DNA from: Candidatus Cloacimonadota bacterium
GTDB taxonomy: Bacteria > Cloacimonadota > Cloacimonadia > Cloacimonadales > TCS61
Direction of reading: 5' to 3'
Length of the DNA: 5,044 nucleotides
NCBI GenBank assembly: GCA_030668345.1
Contig: DAOUUD010000138.1
Coordinates: 1-5,044 of the forward strand
The notes beneath the pieces are model-generated. The model was not told the origin of the DNA. It was given only the letters and a program-made list of their open reading frames with translations, and searched no databases. The position numbers and the translations under genes were made by a program. Of the stretch, positions 1 through 5,044 are shown in pieces (position 1 is the stretch's first letter; every line of letters starts with the position of its first letter).

Positions 1-251
1 AAAAGAAAACAAACAAACAAACTTTGGTTGGATTTGCTGCTGAATCGGAAAATATCATGGAAAATGCAAAACTGAAATTAAAAAAGAAAAAACTGGATTT
101 CATCGCTGCTAATAACCTGAATGTTGCAGGAAAAGATGATACTGAAATAATATTGATTGGAAAAAAGATCGAAGAAAAATTGACTGGCAACAAATTCCAG
201 GTAGCTCATAAAATATTAGACCGAATATTTAAAATAACGGAAAAGAAATGA
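1..251 (+). CDS. coaBC: CoaBC C-terminal fragment (phosphopantothenate-cysteine ligase domain), 5' end outside window
   Basis: This is the last ~82 codons of the bifunctional phosphopantothenoylcysteine decarboxylase / phosphopantothenate-cysteine ligase, a cytoplasmic enzyme of coenzyme A synthesis. The frame is open to the left edge (codons in phase from base 3), so the TTG at 24-26 is an internal leucine and not a start. The visible signature is LVGFAAESEN, which matches the (L)VGFAAET block of the CoaB domain. It is followed by a lysine-rich helix ending in LDFIAANN (family: LDlIvaND), then the AGKDDTEIILI strand (family: FGsd.NevtlI), and the usual closing helix with VAHKILDRI. The CTP-binding and decarboxylase parts lie outside the window. 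The stop TGA (249-251) overlaps the ATG of the next gene (248-250), so the two are probably translationally coupled. Family assignment is firm; whether the upstream CoaC half is fused cannot be seen. Confidence 0.88.
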   Translation, partial: KKTNKQTLVGFAAESENIMENAKLKLKKKKLDFIAANNLNVAGKDDTEIILIGKKIEEKLTGNKFQVAHKILDRIFKITEKK

Positions 252-274
252 AAAAAAAGGCAATCATAATTACC

Positions 275-277
275 TGA
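275..277 (+). other. In-frame TGA at the first glycine of the SDR cofactor loop
   Basis: Codon 10 of the reductase reads TGA, flanked by ACC (Thr9) and GCC (Ala11). The family motif TGxxxGxG demands glycine here, and GGA to TGA is a single substitution. The frame on both sides is the same, so this is a nonsense change and not a frameshift, even though an A8 run lies upstream at 251-258. Confidence 0.85.
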
Positions 278-984
278 GCCAATGGAAATGTAGGAGCTTA
301 TTTTGCTCATAAATTTTTGAAATCCGGTGAAAACCTAATCCTGCTGATACATAAGAACGAAAAAAGACTGCAAGACCTACAACAGAAGTTTGCTGATCAT
401 CTCAGGATCATCAAAGTTGACCTGACAGATCTGTCTTCATTACAAAACAAATTTTCCAAAGTGATAGAAGAAACAGGTTGGCAGCCGGATAGACTGATTC
501 ACACAGCCACAAAGCGCAGTCACGATTTCAAACCACTGGCAGATACCGATCCTGAACTCTGGAAACAGATCGTACTGATGAACATTGTTGGAACCTTCAA
601 TATTTTGAAATGCGTTCTTCCATGTTTTAGAAAAAATAAATATGGTAAGATCGTACTTTTTGGATCGAACGTTACCCGTATAGGTTTGCCAAAAGGTTCG
701 GCTTATTCAGCTTCCAAAGCAGGAATTGCAAATATCGGTAGAACACTTGCAGCAGAAGAGGCAGAAAATAACATAATTATCAACACTGTTTCTCCTGGTC
801 CCATTAAAATAGATGACAGCCAGTTTTCTGAAAGCTACCGCAAATTCAGAGAAGAATATTATAATAAAAAAATTCGTGAGATTCCTTTGAAACGCTGCGC
901 TTCATTCGAAGATATTTTCGGTCTTTGCAGGTTTCTTCTTTCTAAAGAAAATTCATACATAACCGGCGAAGAATTTTTCATCAC

Positions 985-990
985 AGGCGG
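985..990 (+). promoter_or_regulatory. Shine-Dalgarno-like site for the barrel protein gene
   Basis: AGGCGG lies 6 bases before the TTG at 997, inside the last codons of the reductase gene. It supports TTG 997 as the true start of the barrel gene, overlapping the reductase stop as TTGA. Confidence 0.5.
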
Positions 991-996
991 AAAAAT

Positions 997-2061
997 TTGA
1001 GAAAATACCTCCTGATCTGCATACTATTACTATTGTTTCACAAGACTTATGCAAAACCAGAGATCGCAGGATATCCTTCCCTGGGATATTCTAACGAAAC
1101 AGGTTTTTATGGTGGTGGCTCTGTTTACCTGCGTTATCGTCCAGCCCATTTTGATGAAACCATTCCCAAGAATGTTTTTTACATTACATCCGAATATAGT
1201 CAGAAAAAACAGTATTCCCTGAAATTCGAACCGGAAATCCGTTTGCTGAATGGATTATATACAATTTCTGGTAAATTAAAATATAAGTATTGGCCTTCCA
1301 ATTTATATGGAATAGGAAATGATAACAATAAAAACGACTCTGAAAAATTCACTTCAAATGAGTTCTCATTCATCCTGAACTGGCAGTGCCGAATATCCGA
1401 TAACTTGGCAATTTCACTAATGTACGATTTCAGTAAATATGAAATTGCAAAGATGGAAGAAGATGGTTTGTTGGCTGCCGGTTCGATTCCGGGTAGTGAA
1501 GGCGGTATAAATTCCGGTTTGGGCTGGCAGGTAAGTTACGATAGACGTAATAATGAGTTTTATCCTACAAAAGGTAGATTGCACAGCTTTCAGATAATGA
1601 GTTTTAATAAAACTTCTGGCAGTGATTTTGATTACTTCAACTACAACTTAGACCTGAGAGAATATTTTCCCCTTTCGGAAACTCAGGTTATTGCCCTGCA
1701 GGGATATTTTTCTTTTATCAAGGGTGATCCTCCTTTTTACCGGATGTCTTATCTGGATGATCTTATGAGGGGAGTAACTTCCAATCTTTATATTGATAAA
1801 CATACAGCAATTTGTCGAGCAGAACACCGTTTCTTCCCATGGAAATATGGTTTTCGAAAAAGGTTGGGATTTGTTGTTTTCCTCGAAACAGGTCAGGTAG
1901 CTCATGAATTTAAAGAATTCGCTATTAAAAACATTAAACTGAATTATGGCTTTGGATTCCGGTTTTCATTTTTATTGGAAGACAGACTAAACCTTCGTTT
2001 TGATGTTGGTTTTGGAGAAGTAAATGGCAACATCTCCATGTCCAGCAGAGAAGTATATTGA
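997..2061 (+). CDS. Omp85/BamA-like outer-membrane beta-barrel protein without POTRA domains
   Basis: The 354-residue product starts at a TTG and opens with a signal peptide: basic MRKY, a hydrophobic leucine-rich core (about residues 5-14) and a probable signal peptidase I cleavage site after TYA (residue 19). No lipobox is present. The remaining ~335 residues alternate aromatic and polar residues as in transmembrane beta-strands. Family marks of the bacterial surface antigen (Omp85/BamA C-terminal) domain are a GLGWQVSYDRR-N-FYPTKG block at 174-193, the MRG of the conserved (V/M)RG(F/Y) loop motif at 257-259, and closing strands GFGFRFSF and LNLRFDVGFGE (318-341). The chain ends in an aromatic Tyr, as many barrels do. 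It lacks N-terminal POTRA repeats, so it is unlikely to be BamA itself and resembles barrel-only family members whose cargo is unknown. The start overlaps the reductase stop, and an exported DUF3108 protein follows. Confidence 0.82.
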   Translation: MRKYLLICILLLLFHKTYAKPEIAGYPSLGYSNETGFYGGGSVYLRYRPAHFDETIPKNVFYITSEYSQKKQYSLKFEPEIRLLNGLYTISGKLKYKYWPSNLYGIGNDNNKNDSEKFTSNEFSFILNWQCRISDNLAISLMYDFSKYEIAKMEEDGLLAAGSIPGSEGGINSGLGWQVSYDRRNNEFYPTKGRLHSFQIMSFNKTSGSDFDYFNYNLDLREYFPLSETQVIALQGYFSFIKGDPPFYRMSYLDDLMRGVTSNLYIDKHTAICRAEHRFFPWKYGFRKRLGFVVFLETGQVAHEFKEFAIKNIKLNYGFGFRFSFLLEDRLNLRFDVGFGEVNGNISMSSREVY

Positions 2062-2068
2062 ATTAAGC

Positions 2069-2073
2069 AGGAG
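2069..2073 (+). promoter_or_regulatory. Shine-Dalgarno site AGGAG that selects the DUF3108 start
   Basis: AGGAG sits in the short gap after the barrel gene stop. Two consecutive TTG codons follow, at 2077 and 2080. Spacing is 3 bases to the first and 6 to the second, so 2080 is the better start. Confidence 0.65.
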
Positions 2074-2079
2074 TAATTG

Positions 2080-2829
2080 TTGAAAAAATATATAATCTTT
2101 CTCTTTATGCTGATCTCAATTTATTTAAACGCTTTCGAGAATGGTGAGAAACTTACTTTTAAAATTAAATATGGTGTTATATCTGCTGGTGAAGCTACCC
2201 TGAAAATTAAGGAAACAACTTACAAAGATACTATCCCATGCTACTTGATAGAATCACTCTCAAAAACAAATTCATTTTTTGATAAAATTTATAAAGTACG
2301 GGATAAAATGGAATCGATCTGGGAAAAACGCAGATTGGTAACTCTTCGTTTCACTAAAAAATTGCGAGAAGGGAAGTACCGTCAGCATCGTATTCATTTT
2401 TATTACCCGGATCTGGGATTTACGATCTACACAAAATTTGGTAGAAAAACCAAAAAACCAACAGAAAAAAGGATGGAAATTCCACCGGGTACACAAGATA
2501 TTTTCACCGCCTTTTATTATTTCCGATTGCAGGATTTTTCAGTGGGAGATACGCTCACGATTAATGTTACTGCCGATGGCAGGAATTATCCTGCTGATAT
2601 TGTTGTACACCGCACAGAAACGATAGAGACGATATTTGGAGATAAGGAATGTTTCGTGATCGAACCCATTCTAAAGGGTGAAGCGATATTCAAACAAACT
2701 GGGAAAATATTGATCTGGCTTACAGCTGATGAACATAAAATCCCTGTAAAAATGAGCAGTAAAATTATATTTGGCAGTTTTAAGGCAATTCTAAAAAATG
2801 CAAAAAACGTTCCTTACAAAAAAAAGTAG
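2080..2829 (+). CDS. Exported DUF3108 domain protein
   Basis: The product is 249 residues from TTG 2080, chosen because AGGAG lies 6 bases upstream; TTG 2077 would add one residue at poor spacing. A signal peptide is clear: MKKY, a hydrophobic stretch of about 12 residues, then a likely cut after LNA (residue 18), giving a mature protein that begins FENGEKL. The mature start, GEKLTFKIKYGVISAGEATLKI, fits the DUF3108 family, which typically opens with a 'GE.L.Y.i.yG.i.aGea' strand pair. Further family-like blocks are IPPGTQDIFTAFYYFR in the middle and GKILIWLTADEHKIPVKM near the end. The protein is predicted to be periplasmic and beta-rich; no enzymatic motif is visible and the biochemical role is not established. 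It follows the barrel gene by 18 bases and overlaps queA by 32 bases. The C-terminus is lysine-rich and encoded over an A8 run (2818-2825). Confidence 0.83.
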   Translation: MKKYIIFLFMLISIYLNAFENGEKLTFKIKYGVISAGEATLKIKETTYKDTIPCYLIESLSKTNSFFDKIYKVRDKMESIWEKRRLVTLRFTKKLREGKYRQHRIHFYYPDLGFTIYTKFGRKTKKPTEKRMEIPPGTQDIFTAFYYFRLQDFSVGDTLTINVTADGRNYPADIVVHRTETIETIFGDKECFVIEPILKGEAIFKQTGKILIWLTADEHKIPVKMSSKIIFGSFKAILKNAKNVPYKKK

Positions 2830-3838
2830 CTACCGATACCAGCTTCCATCTGAATTGATCGCTCAATATCCAAAAGATAAAAGATCAGCTTCACGACTTC
2901 TGTATCTGAACAAAAATACCGGTGATATTTCACATCATAAATTCACTGATATTCTCGAATTATTGAAACCATCCGATGTACTTATATTAAACAGAACTAA
3001 GGTAATCCCTGCACGACTTCTTGGAAAAAAATCTACCGGTGCAAAAGTTGAAGTTTTCCTGCTGAATCAAAAAAACGACAAAACGTGGGAGTGCTTGGTG
3101 AAACCGGGTAGAAGATTAAAAGTGGGTACAGAAGTTGAATTTTCACAAGATCTTTCCGGAAAAATAATAGACCGCACAGAAGATGGTGAAAGATTAGTGG
3201 AATTCGACTGGGAAGGAGATTTCTGGGAAATCCTGGAAAAAACCGGAAAAACTCCGTTGCCACCATATATCAAAAGAGAATCTATAGAAAAAGATAAGGA
3301 AACCTATCAAACTGTTTATGCACGTGAAAGAGGATCTGTGGCAGCTCCCACAGCAGGTTTACATTTTACCCGGGAGCTTCTAAACAAACTAAAACAAAAA
3401 GGTATAGAAATTTTAGAAGTCCTTCTTCATGTGGGATTGGGAACTTTCCAAATGGTTAAAACTGAAAACATTAATGAACACAAAATGCACAGCGAATTCT
3501 GTAGGATCACACAAGAAACTGCTGAGAGAATAAACAAAGCAAAAAGCCAGGGACGAAGGATAGTAGCTGTGGGAACTACATCCACTCGAACGCTGGAAAG
3601 TTTTGCAGAAAATGGAATATTAACATCAGGTGCACACTGGACGGATATTTTCATATATCCGGGAAAGAAATTGCAGATCACCGATGGATTGATCACGAAT
3701 TTTCACCTGCCGTATTCAACACTTTTAATGCTGGTTTCTGCACTTGCGGGATACCAGAATATTATGAATGCCTATAAAATTGCAGTGAATGAAAAATACA
3801 GATTTTACAGCTATGGCGATGCAATGTTAATATTATAA
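2798..3838 (+). CDS. queA: S-adenosylmethionine:tRNA ribosyltransferase-isomerase (QueA)
   Basis: QueA transfers and isomerises the ribose of S-adenosylmethionine onto 7-aminomethyl-7-deazaguanine in the anticodon of target tRNAs, making epoxyqueuosine in the queuosine pathway. The 346-residue product is full length for the family. Signature blocks in order: YQLPSELIAQYP (14-25), ASRLL (31-35), LNRTKVIPARLLG (64-76), KPGRRLK (102-108), TPLPPYIKR (152-160), YQTVYA with GSVAAPTAGLHFT (170-191), HVGLGTFQ (211-218), GRRIVAVGTTSTRTLES (252-268), TDGLITNFHLPYSTLLMLVSA (295-315), and the terminal YRFYSYGDAM. The ATG at 2798 lies within the end of the DUF3108 gene. It has only a weak AAGG 12 bases upstream, so translation probably depends on ribosomes arriving from that gene. 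The next in-frame alternative (the TTG of ELIA) would remove conserved residues. No other queuosine genes are in the window. Confidence 0.96.
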   Translation: MQKTFLTKKSSYRYQLPSELIAQYPKDKRSASRLLYLNKNTGDISHHKFTDILELLKPSDVLILNRTKVIPARLLGKKSTGAKVEVFLLNQKNDKTWECLVKPGRRLKVGTEVEFSQDLSGKIIDRTEDGERLVEFDWEGDFWEILEKTGKTPLPPYIKRESIEKDKETYQTVYARERGSVAAPTAGLHFTRELLNKLKQKGIEILEVLLHVGLGTFQMVKTENINEHKMHSEFCRITQETAERINKAKSQGRRIVAVGTTSTRTLESFAENGILTSGAHWTDIFIYPGKKLQITDGLITNFHLPYSTLLMLVSALAGYQNIMNAYKIAVNEKYRFYSYGDAMLIL

Positions 3839-3851
3839 AAGAGTAAATAAA

Positions 3852-4592
3852 ATGAAAGATTTTCGACATCCCCTGTTCGATGAAATATATTATTTCGATA
3901 AAATAGAAAGTACAAATTTAAAAGCAAAGAAGTTGATCAAAGATGGAACCGCTCGAGGAAATTTCCTGATAGTTTCCCGTATTCAATCCGGTGGGATCGG
4001 AAGAAATAGAAATCTCTGGTTCTCTCCCGATGGCGGCATCTGGATGACAGTTGGTTTATATGGTTTAACCGTTTCTTACAATTTCACTATCTTTACAGGA
4101 ATCTGTATTCACAAAGCACTTACACTGCTCTTTCCTGAAATAATAAGCAACCTGAAGATCAAGTGGCCAAACGATATTTATCTGAATAATAAAAAACTTT
4201 GTGGCATTCTATCCAGCAACCTGCAAGCAGAAAAATACCATCTATTGGGGATCGGATTGAATTCAAATGTTTGCGAAATGCCGCTTGAATTAAATGATAT
4301 TGCCATTTCTCTAAAAAAAGAATTAGACCACAACATCGATAACAAAGTTCTCGTTACAAAGATATTTGATAATTTGACCAGCTATCTGCCTGACTTTATC
4401 GAGGGGAAACTGGATATGAAATATTACAATGAATATTCACTTTTGAAAGGACGCAAAATTGAACTGGATACCGATTTCGATAAATTTAGCGGTATTGCTA
4501 AAGGCATAAATAAAAGTGGAGCTTTGCTCATAGAACTTAAACCAGGCATGATCCAACCTTTTTTTGCGGGAACGGTTATAAGCTGGAATTGA
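3852..4592 (+). CDS. birA: Biotin-protein ligase, monofunctional (no DNA-binding domain)
   Basis: The product activates biotin with ATP and attaches it to the lysine of biotin carboxyl carrier domains. It has 246 residues and begins directly with the catalytic domain, so there is no N-terminal helix-turn-helix and it should not act as a bio-operon repressor. Motifs: ESTN (19-22), the biotin/adenylate loop region IQSGGIGRNRNLW (44-56), SPDGGIW (58-64), catalytic KWPND (104-108, Lys104), KLCGIL (115-120), GIGLN (133-137), and a C-terminal SH3-like domain from about 192 (YNEYSLLKG) to FFAGTVISW. The loop departs from the family GRGRRG: it reads GIGRNR, keeping the arginine equivalent to E. coli BirA Arg118 (here Arg51) but losing its neighbours. 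The acidic residue usual after GIL is replaced by serine. ATG 3852 lies 13 bases after queA, with AAGAG-like bases upstream. No biotinylated carboxylase is present in the window. Confidence 0.9.
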   Translation: MKDFRHPLFDEIYYFDKIESTNLKAKKLIKDGTARGNFLIVSRIQSGGIGRNRNLWFSPDGGIWMTVGLYGLTVSYNFTIFTGICIHKALTLLFPEIISNLKIKWPNDIYLNNKKLCGILSSNLQAEKYHLLGIGLNSNVCEMPLELNDIAISLKKELDHNIDNKVLVTKIFDNLTSYLPDFIEGKLDMKYYNEYSLLKGRKIELDTDFDKFSGIAKGINKSGALLIELKPGMIQPFFAGTVISWN

Positions 4593-4605
4593 CTCACAGT
4601 GAAGC

Positions 4606-4610
4606 AAGGA
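4606..4610 (+). promoter_or_regulatory. Shine-Dalgarno site AAGGA that selects the ferredoxin start
   Basis: AAGGA lies 6 bases upstream of ATG 4617. An in-frame GTG at 4599 lies before this site and has no comparable ribosome-binding sequence, so the six residues it would add are probably not translated. Confidence 0.65.
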
Positions 4611-4616
4611 AAACAA

Positions 4617-4958
4617 ATGGAAATTATAATCGATGAAAGATTAATAAACGTGAGCAATCCAGATCTGAATATTGTGCAGATTGCCAGAGCTAATGGGATC
4701 AATATTCCTGCACCTTGTTTTGATACTAACAGGGAATTCGGCTGCTGCAATGTTTGTGCAATTGAAATCGATGTAGCAATTCATTATGCCTGCTACACTA
4801 AACCGCAGGATGGAATGAAAATAATCTTCGATCGCGATGATTTGAATAAATTAAGACGCATGAAAATAAAAGAATACGCTTACAACAAAAAACATAATGT
4901 CAAAAAAGATTGCACCTGTTCAGAAAGTAGTTGTGGACCGGATTGCAGTTGCAGCTGA
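4617..4958 (+). CDS. Small [2Fe-2S] ferredoxin-like protein with a C-terminal cysteine cluster
   Basis: The product is 113 residues from ATG 4617, chosen over GTG 4599 because AAGGA lies 6 bases before the ATG. Residues 1-72 look like the ferredoxin-type [2Fe-2S] domain at the N-terminus of NuoG and [FeFe]-hydrogenases: a MEIIIDERLINV hairpin, helix IVQIARANGI, then INIPAPC (Cys34), FGCCNVC (Cys43, Cys44, Cys47) and YAC (Cys59), followed by a KPQDGMKI strand. The likely ligands are Cys34, Cys44, Cys47 and Cys59 (C-x9-C-x2-C-x11-C). A charged helix (about 74-92) leads to a tail with five further cysteines at 99, 101, 106, 110 and 112 (C-x-C-x4-C-x3-C-x-C), which the ferredoxin fold does not include. 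No signal peptide, so it is cytoplasmic. No reductase or hydrogenase partner is adjacent. Electron-carrier function is inferred; the role of the tail is unknown. It lies 24 bases after birA and in the same frame. Confidence 0.72.
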   Translation: MEIIIDERLINVSNPDLNIVQIARANGINIPAPCFDTNREFGCCNVCAIEIDVAIHYACYTKPQDGMKIIFDRDDLNKLRRMKIKEYAYNKKHNVKKDCTCSESSCGPDCSCS

Positions 4959-4981
4959 TTTAATTAGATTGGATTTAATTA
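4957..4981 (+). repeat. 10-bp direct repeat spanning the ferredoxin stop codon
   Basis: GATTTAATTA occurs at 4957-4966 and again at 4972-4981, separated by GATTG. The first copy includes the last two bases of the TGA stop. The sequence is simple and AT-rich, so chance is possible, but the match is exact. Confidence 0.6.
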
Positions 4982-4991
4982 CTTTCGACAA

Positions 4992-5044
4992 GATAACAGG
5001 GATAGCAGGATTATCAACACAGAGACACAGAGCCACTAAGAGCA
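4992..5044 (+). repeat. Short tandem repeats in the 3' intergenic region
   Basis: Two different tandem units lie side by side. GATAACAGG (4992-5000) is followed directly by GATAGCAGG (5001-5009), differing at one base. ACACAGAG (5017-5024) is followed by an exact second copy (5025-5032) and a degenerate third, CCACTAAG (5033-5040). GATAA at 4992-4996 and TTATC at 5011-5015 form a short inverted repeat around the first pair. From memory, CACAGAGACACAGAG-like and ACAGGAT-like strings are dispersed between genes in many environmental bacterial genomes; I cannot verify that here. The element probably runs past the window edge. No terminator hairpin with a T-run is visible between the ferredoxin stop and the edge. 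Confidence 0.6.

Larger units (their letters stand above)
248..1000 (+). pseudogene. Short-chain dehydrogenase/reductase (FabG-like) interrupted by an in-frame TGA at codon 10
   Basis: Read from ATG 248 the gene would encode a 250-residue SDR, the normal length for classical FabG-type NAD(P)-dependent oxidoreductases. Features in order: MKKKAIIIT as strand β1; the Gly-rich loop T-[stop]-ANGNVG at residues 9-16; VDLTD near 57-61; HTAT at 85-88 in place of the usual NNAG; Asn112 in MNIVG; Ser140 in GSN; Tyr153 and Lys157 in YSASK; VSPGP near 181-185; and a typical YITGEEFFITGG C-terminus. The Asn-Ser-Tyr-Lys catalytic tetrad is therefore complete. Codon 10 is TGA (275-277) where glycine (GGA by one base change) is expected. 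Everything after it is open, so the break is recent, an assembly error, or read through. A TTG at 317 could start a 227-residue product, but it would lack β1 and the cofactor loop and probably would not bind NAD(P)H. Substrate unknown. The gene overlaps coaBC by ATGA and the barrel gene by TTGA. Confidence 0.8.

Noticed and set aside
275..309. Possible selenocysteine site: TGA followed by a short GAGC-loop-GCTC hairpin (294-308) about 17 bases downstream
   Set aside because: The stem is only 4 bp, its 7-base loop lacks the guanine expected near the start of a bacterial SECIS loop, and selenocysteine makes no sense at a glycine of a nucleotide-binding loop.
1648..1905. Minus-strand open frame of 85 codons inside the barrel gene
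   Set aside because: It lies entirely antisense within a well-supported gene, and its translation shows no recognisable domain or ribosome-binding site. The same applies to the antisense frames inside the DUF3108 gene, queA and birA.
2438..2626. Plus-strand 62-codon open frame inside the DUF3108 gene
   Set aside because: It is an out-of-frame shadow of a gene with clear family similarity and a continuous reading frame.
2818..2826. A AAA AAG slippery heptamer in frame at the end of the DUF3108 gene, suggesting programmed -1 frameshifting
   Set aside because: A -1 shift enters neither queA nor any other domain and would add only about ten residues before a stop. No obvious stimulatory stem follows, and A-runs are common in this AT-rich DNA.
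4599..4616. GTG 4599 as start of the ferredoxin gene
   Set aside because: The good Shine-Dalgarno AAGGA lies downstream of it and 6 bases before ATG 4617, and the ferredoxin fold begins at MEIIID.
1..4958. Genome-wide UGA=Gly code as in Gracilibacteria/SR1
   Set aside because: Five of seven genes end in TGA at positions that suit their families' usual C-termini, and only one internal TGA occurs in about 1,600 codons. Glycine is encoded by GGN throughout.
4969..4997. Possible promoter TTGGAT - 17 bases - GATAAC after the ferredoxin gene
   Set aside because: It matches only 3 of 6 and 4 of 6 consensus positions and lies in AT-rich repeat sequence with no gene start visible before the window ends.

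Overview
The window is AT-rich and carries seven genes, all on the + strand and packed with overlaps or gaps of at most 24 bases, so it reads as one polycistronic unit entered partway through. The host is Gram-negative: there is a BamA-type outer-membrane barrel protein and an exported DUF3108 protein. The AT-richness, lysine-rich proteins, TTG starts and this mixture of families suggest an uncultivated lineage of the FCB group, such as Candidatus Cloacimonadota. That placement is an inference from general character, not from a marker gene.

Layout: (1) the 3' end of coaBC, coenzyme A biosynthesis (1-251); (2) a short-chain dehydrogenase/reductase gene (248-1000) with an in-frame TGA at codon 10, exactly where the first glycine of the nucleotide-binding loop belongs; (3) a signal-peptide-bearing Omp85/BamA-like barrel protein without POTRA domains (997-2061); (4) an exported DUF3108 protein (2080-2829); (5) queA, queuosine tRNA modification (2798-3838); (6) a monofunctional biotin-protein ligase with an unusual biotin-binding loop (3852-4592); (7) a small [2Fe-2S] ferredoxin-like protein with an added cysteine cluster at its C-terminus (4617-4958). 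The last 86 bases are non-coding and contain short direct and tandem repeats.

The genes do not form one pathway. Cofactor metabolism (CoA, biotin attachment), tRNA modification and redox genes are co-transcribed with two envelope genes. The closest functional pairing is probably the barrel protein with the DUF3108 protein, both of which leave the cytoplasm. Translational coupling is likely at the 4-base overlaps ATGA (248-251) and TTGA (997-1000) and at the 32-base overlap between the DUF3108 gene and queA.

I see no clear new multi-gene system. The observations most worth checking are the nonsense codon in the reductase, the cysteine-rich tail of the ferredoxin, the degenerate biotin loop of the ligase, and the repeats at the 3' edge. 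TGA is the stop codon of five of the seven genes and occurs in-frame only once in roughly 1,600 codons, so the standard bacterial code applies.
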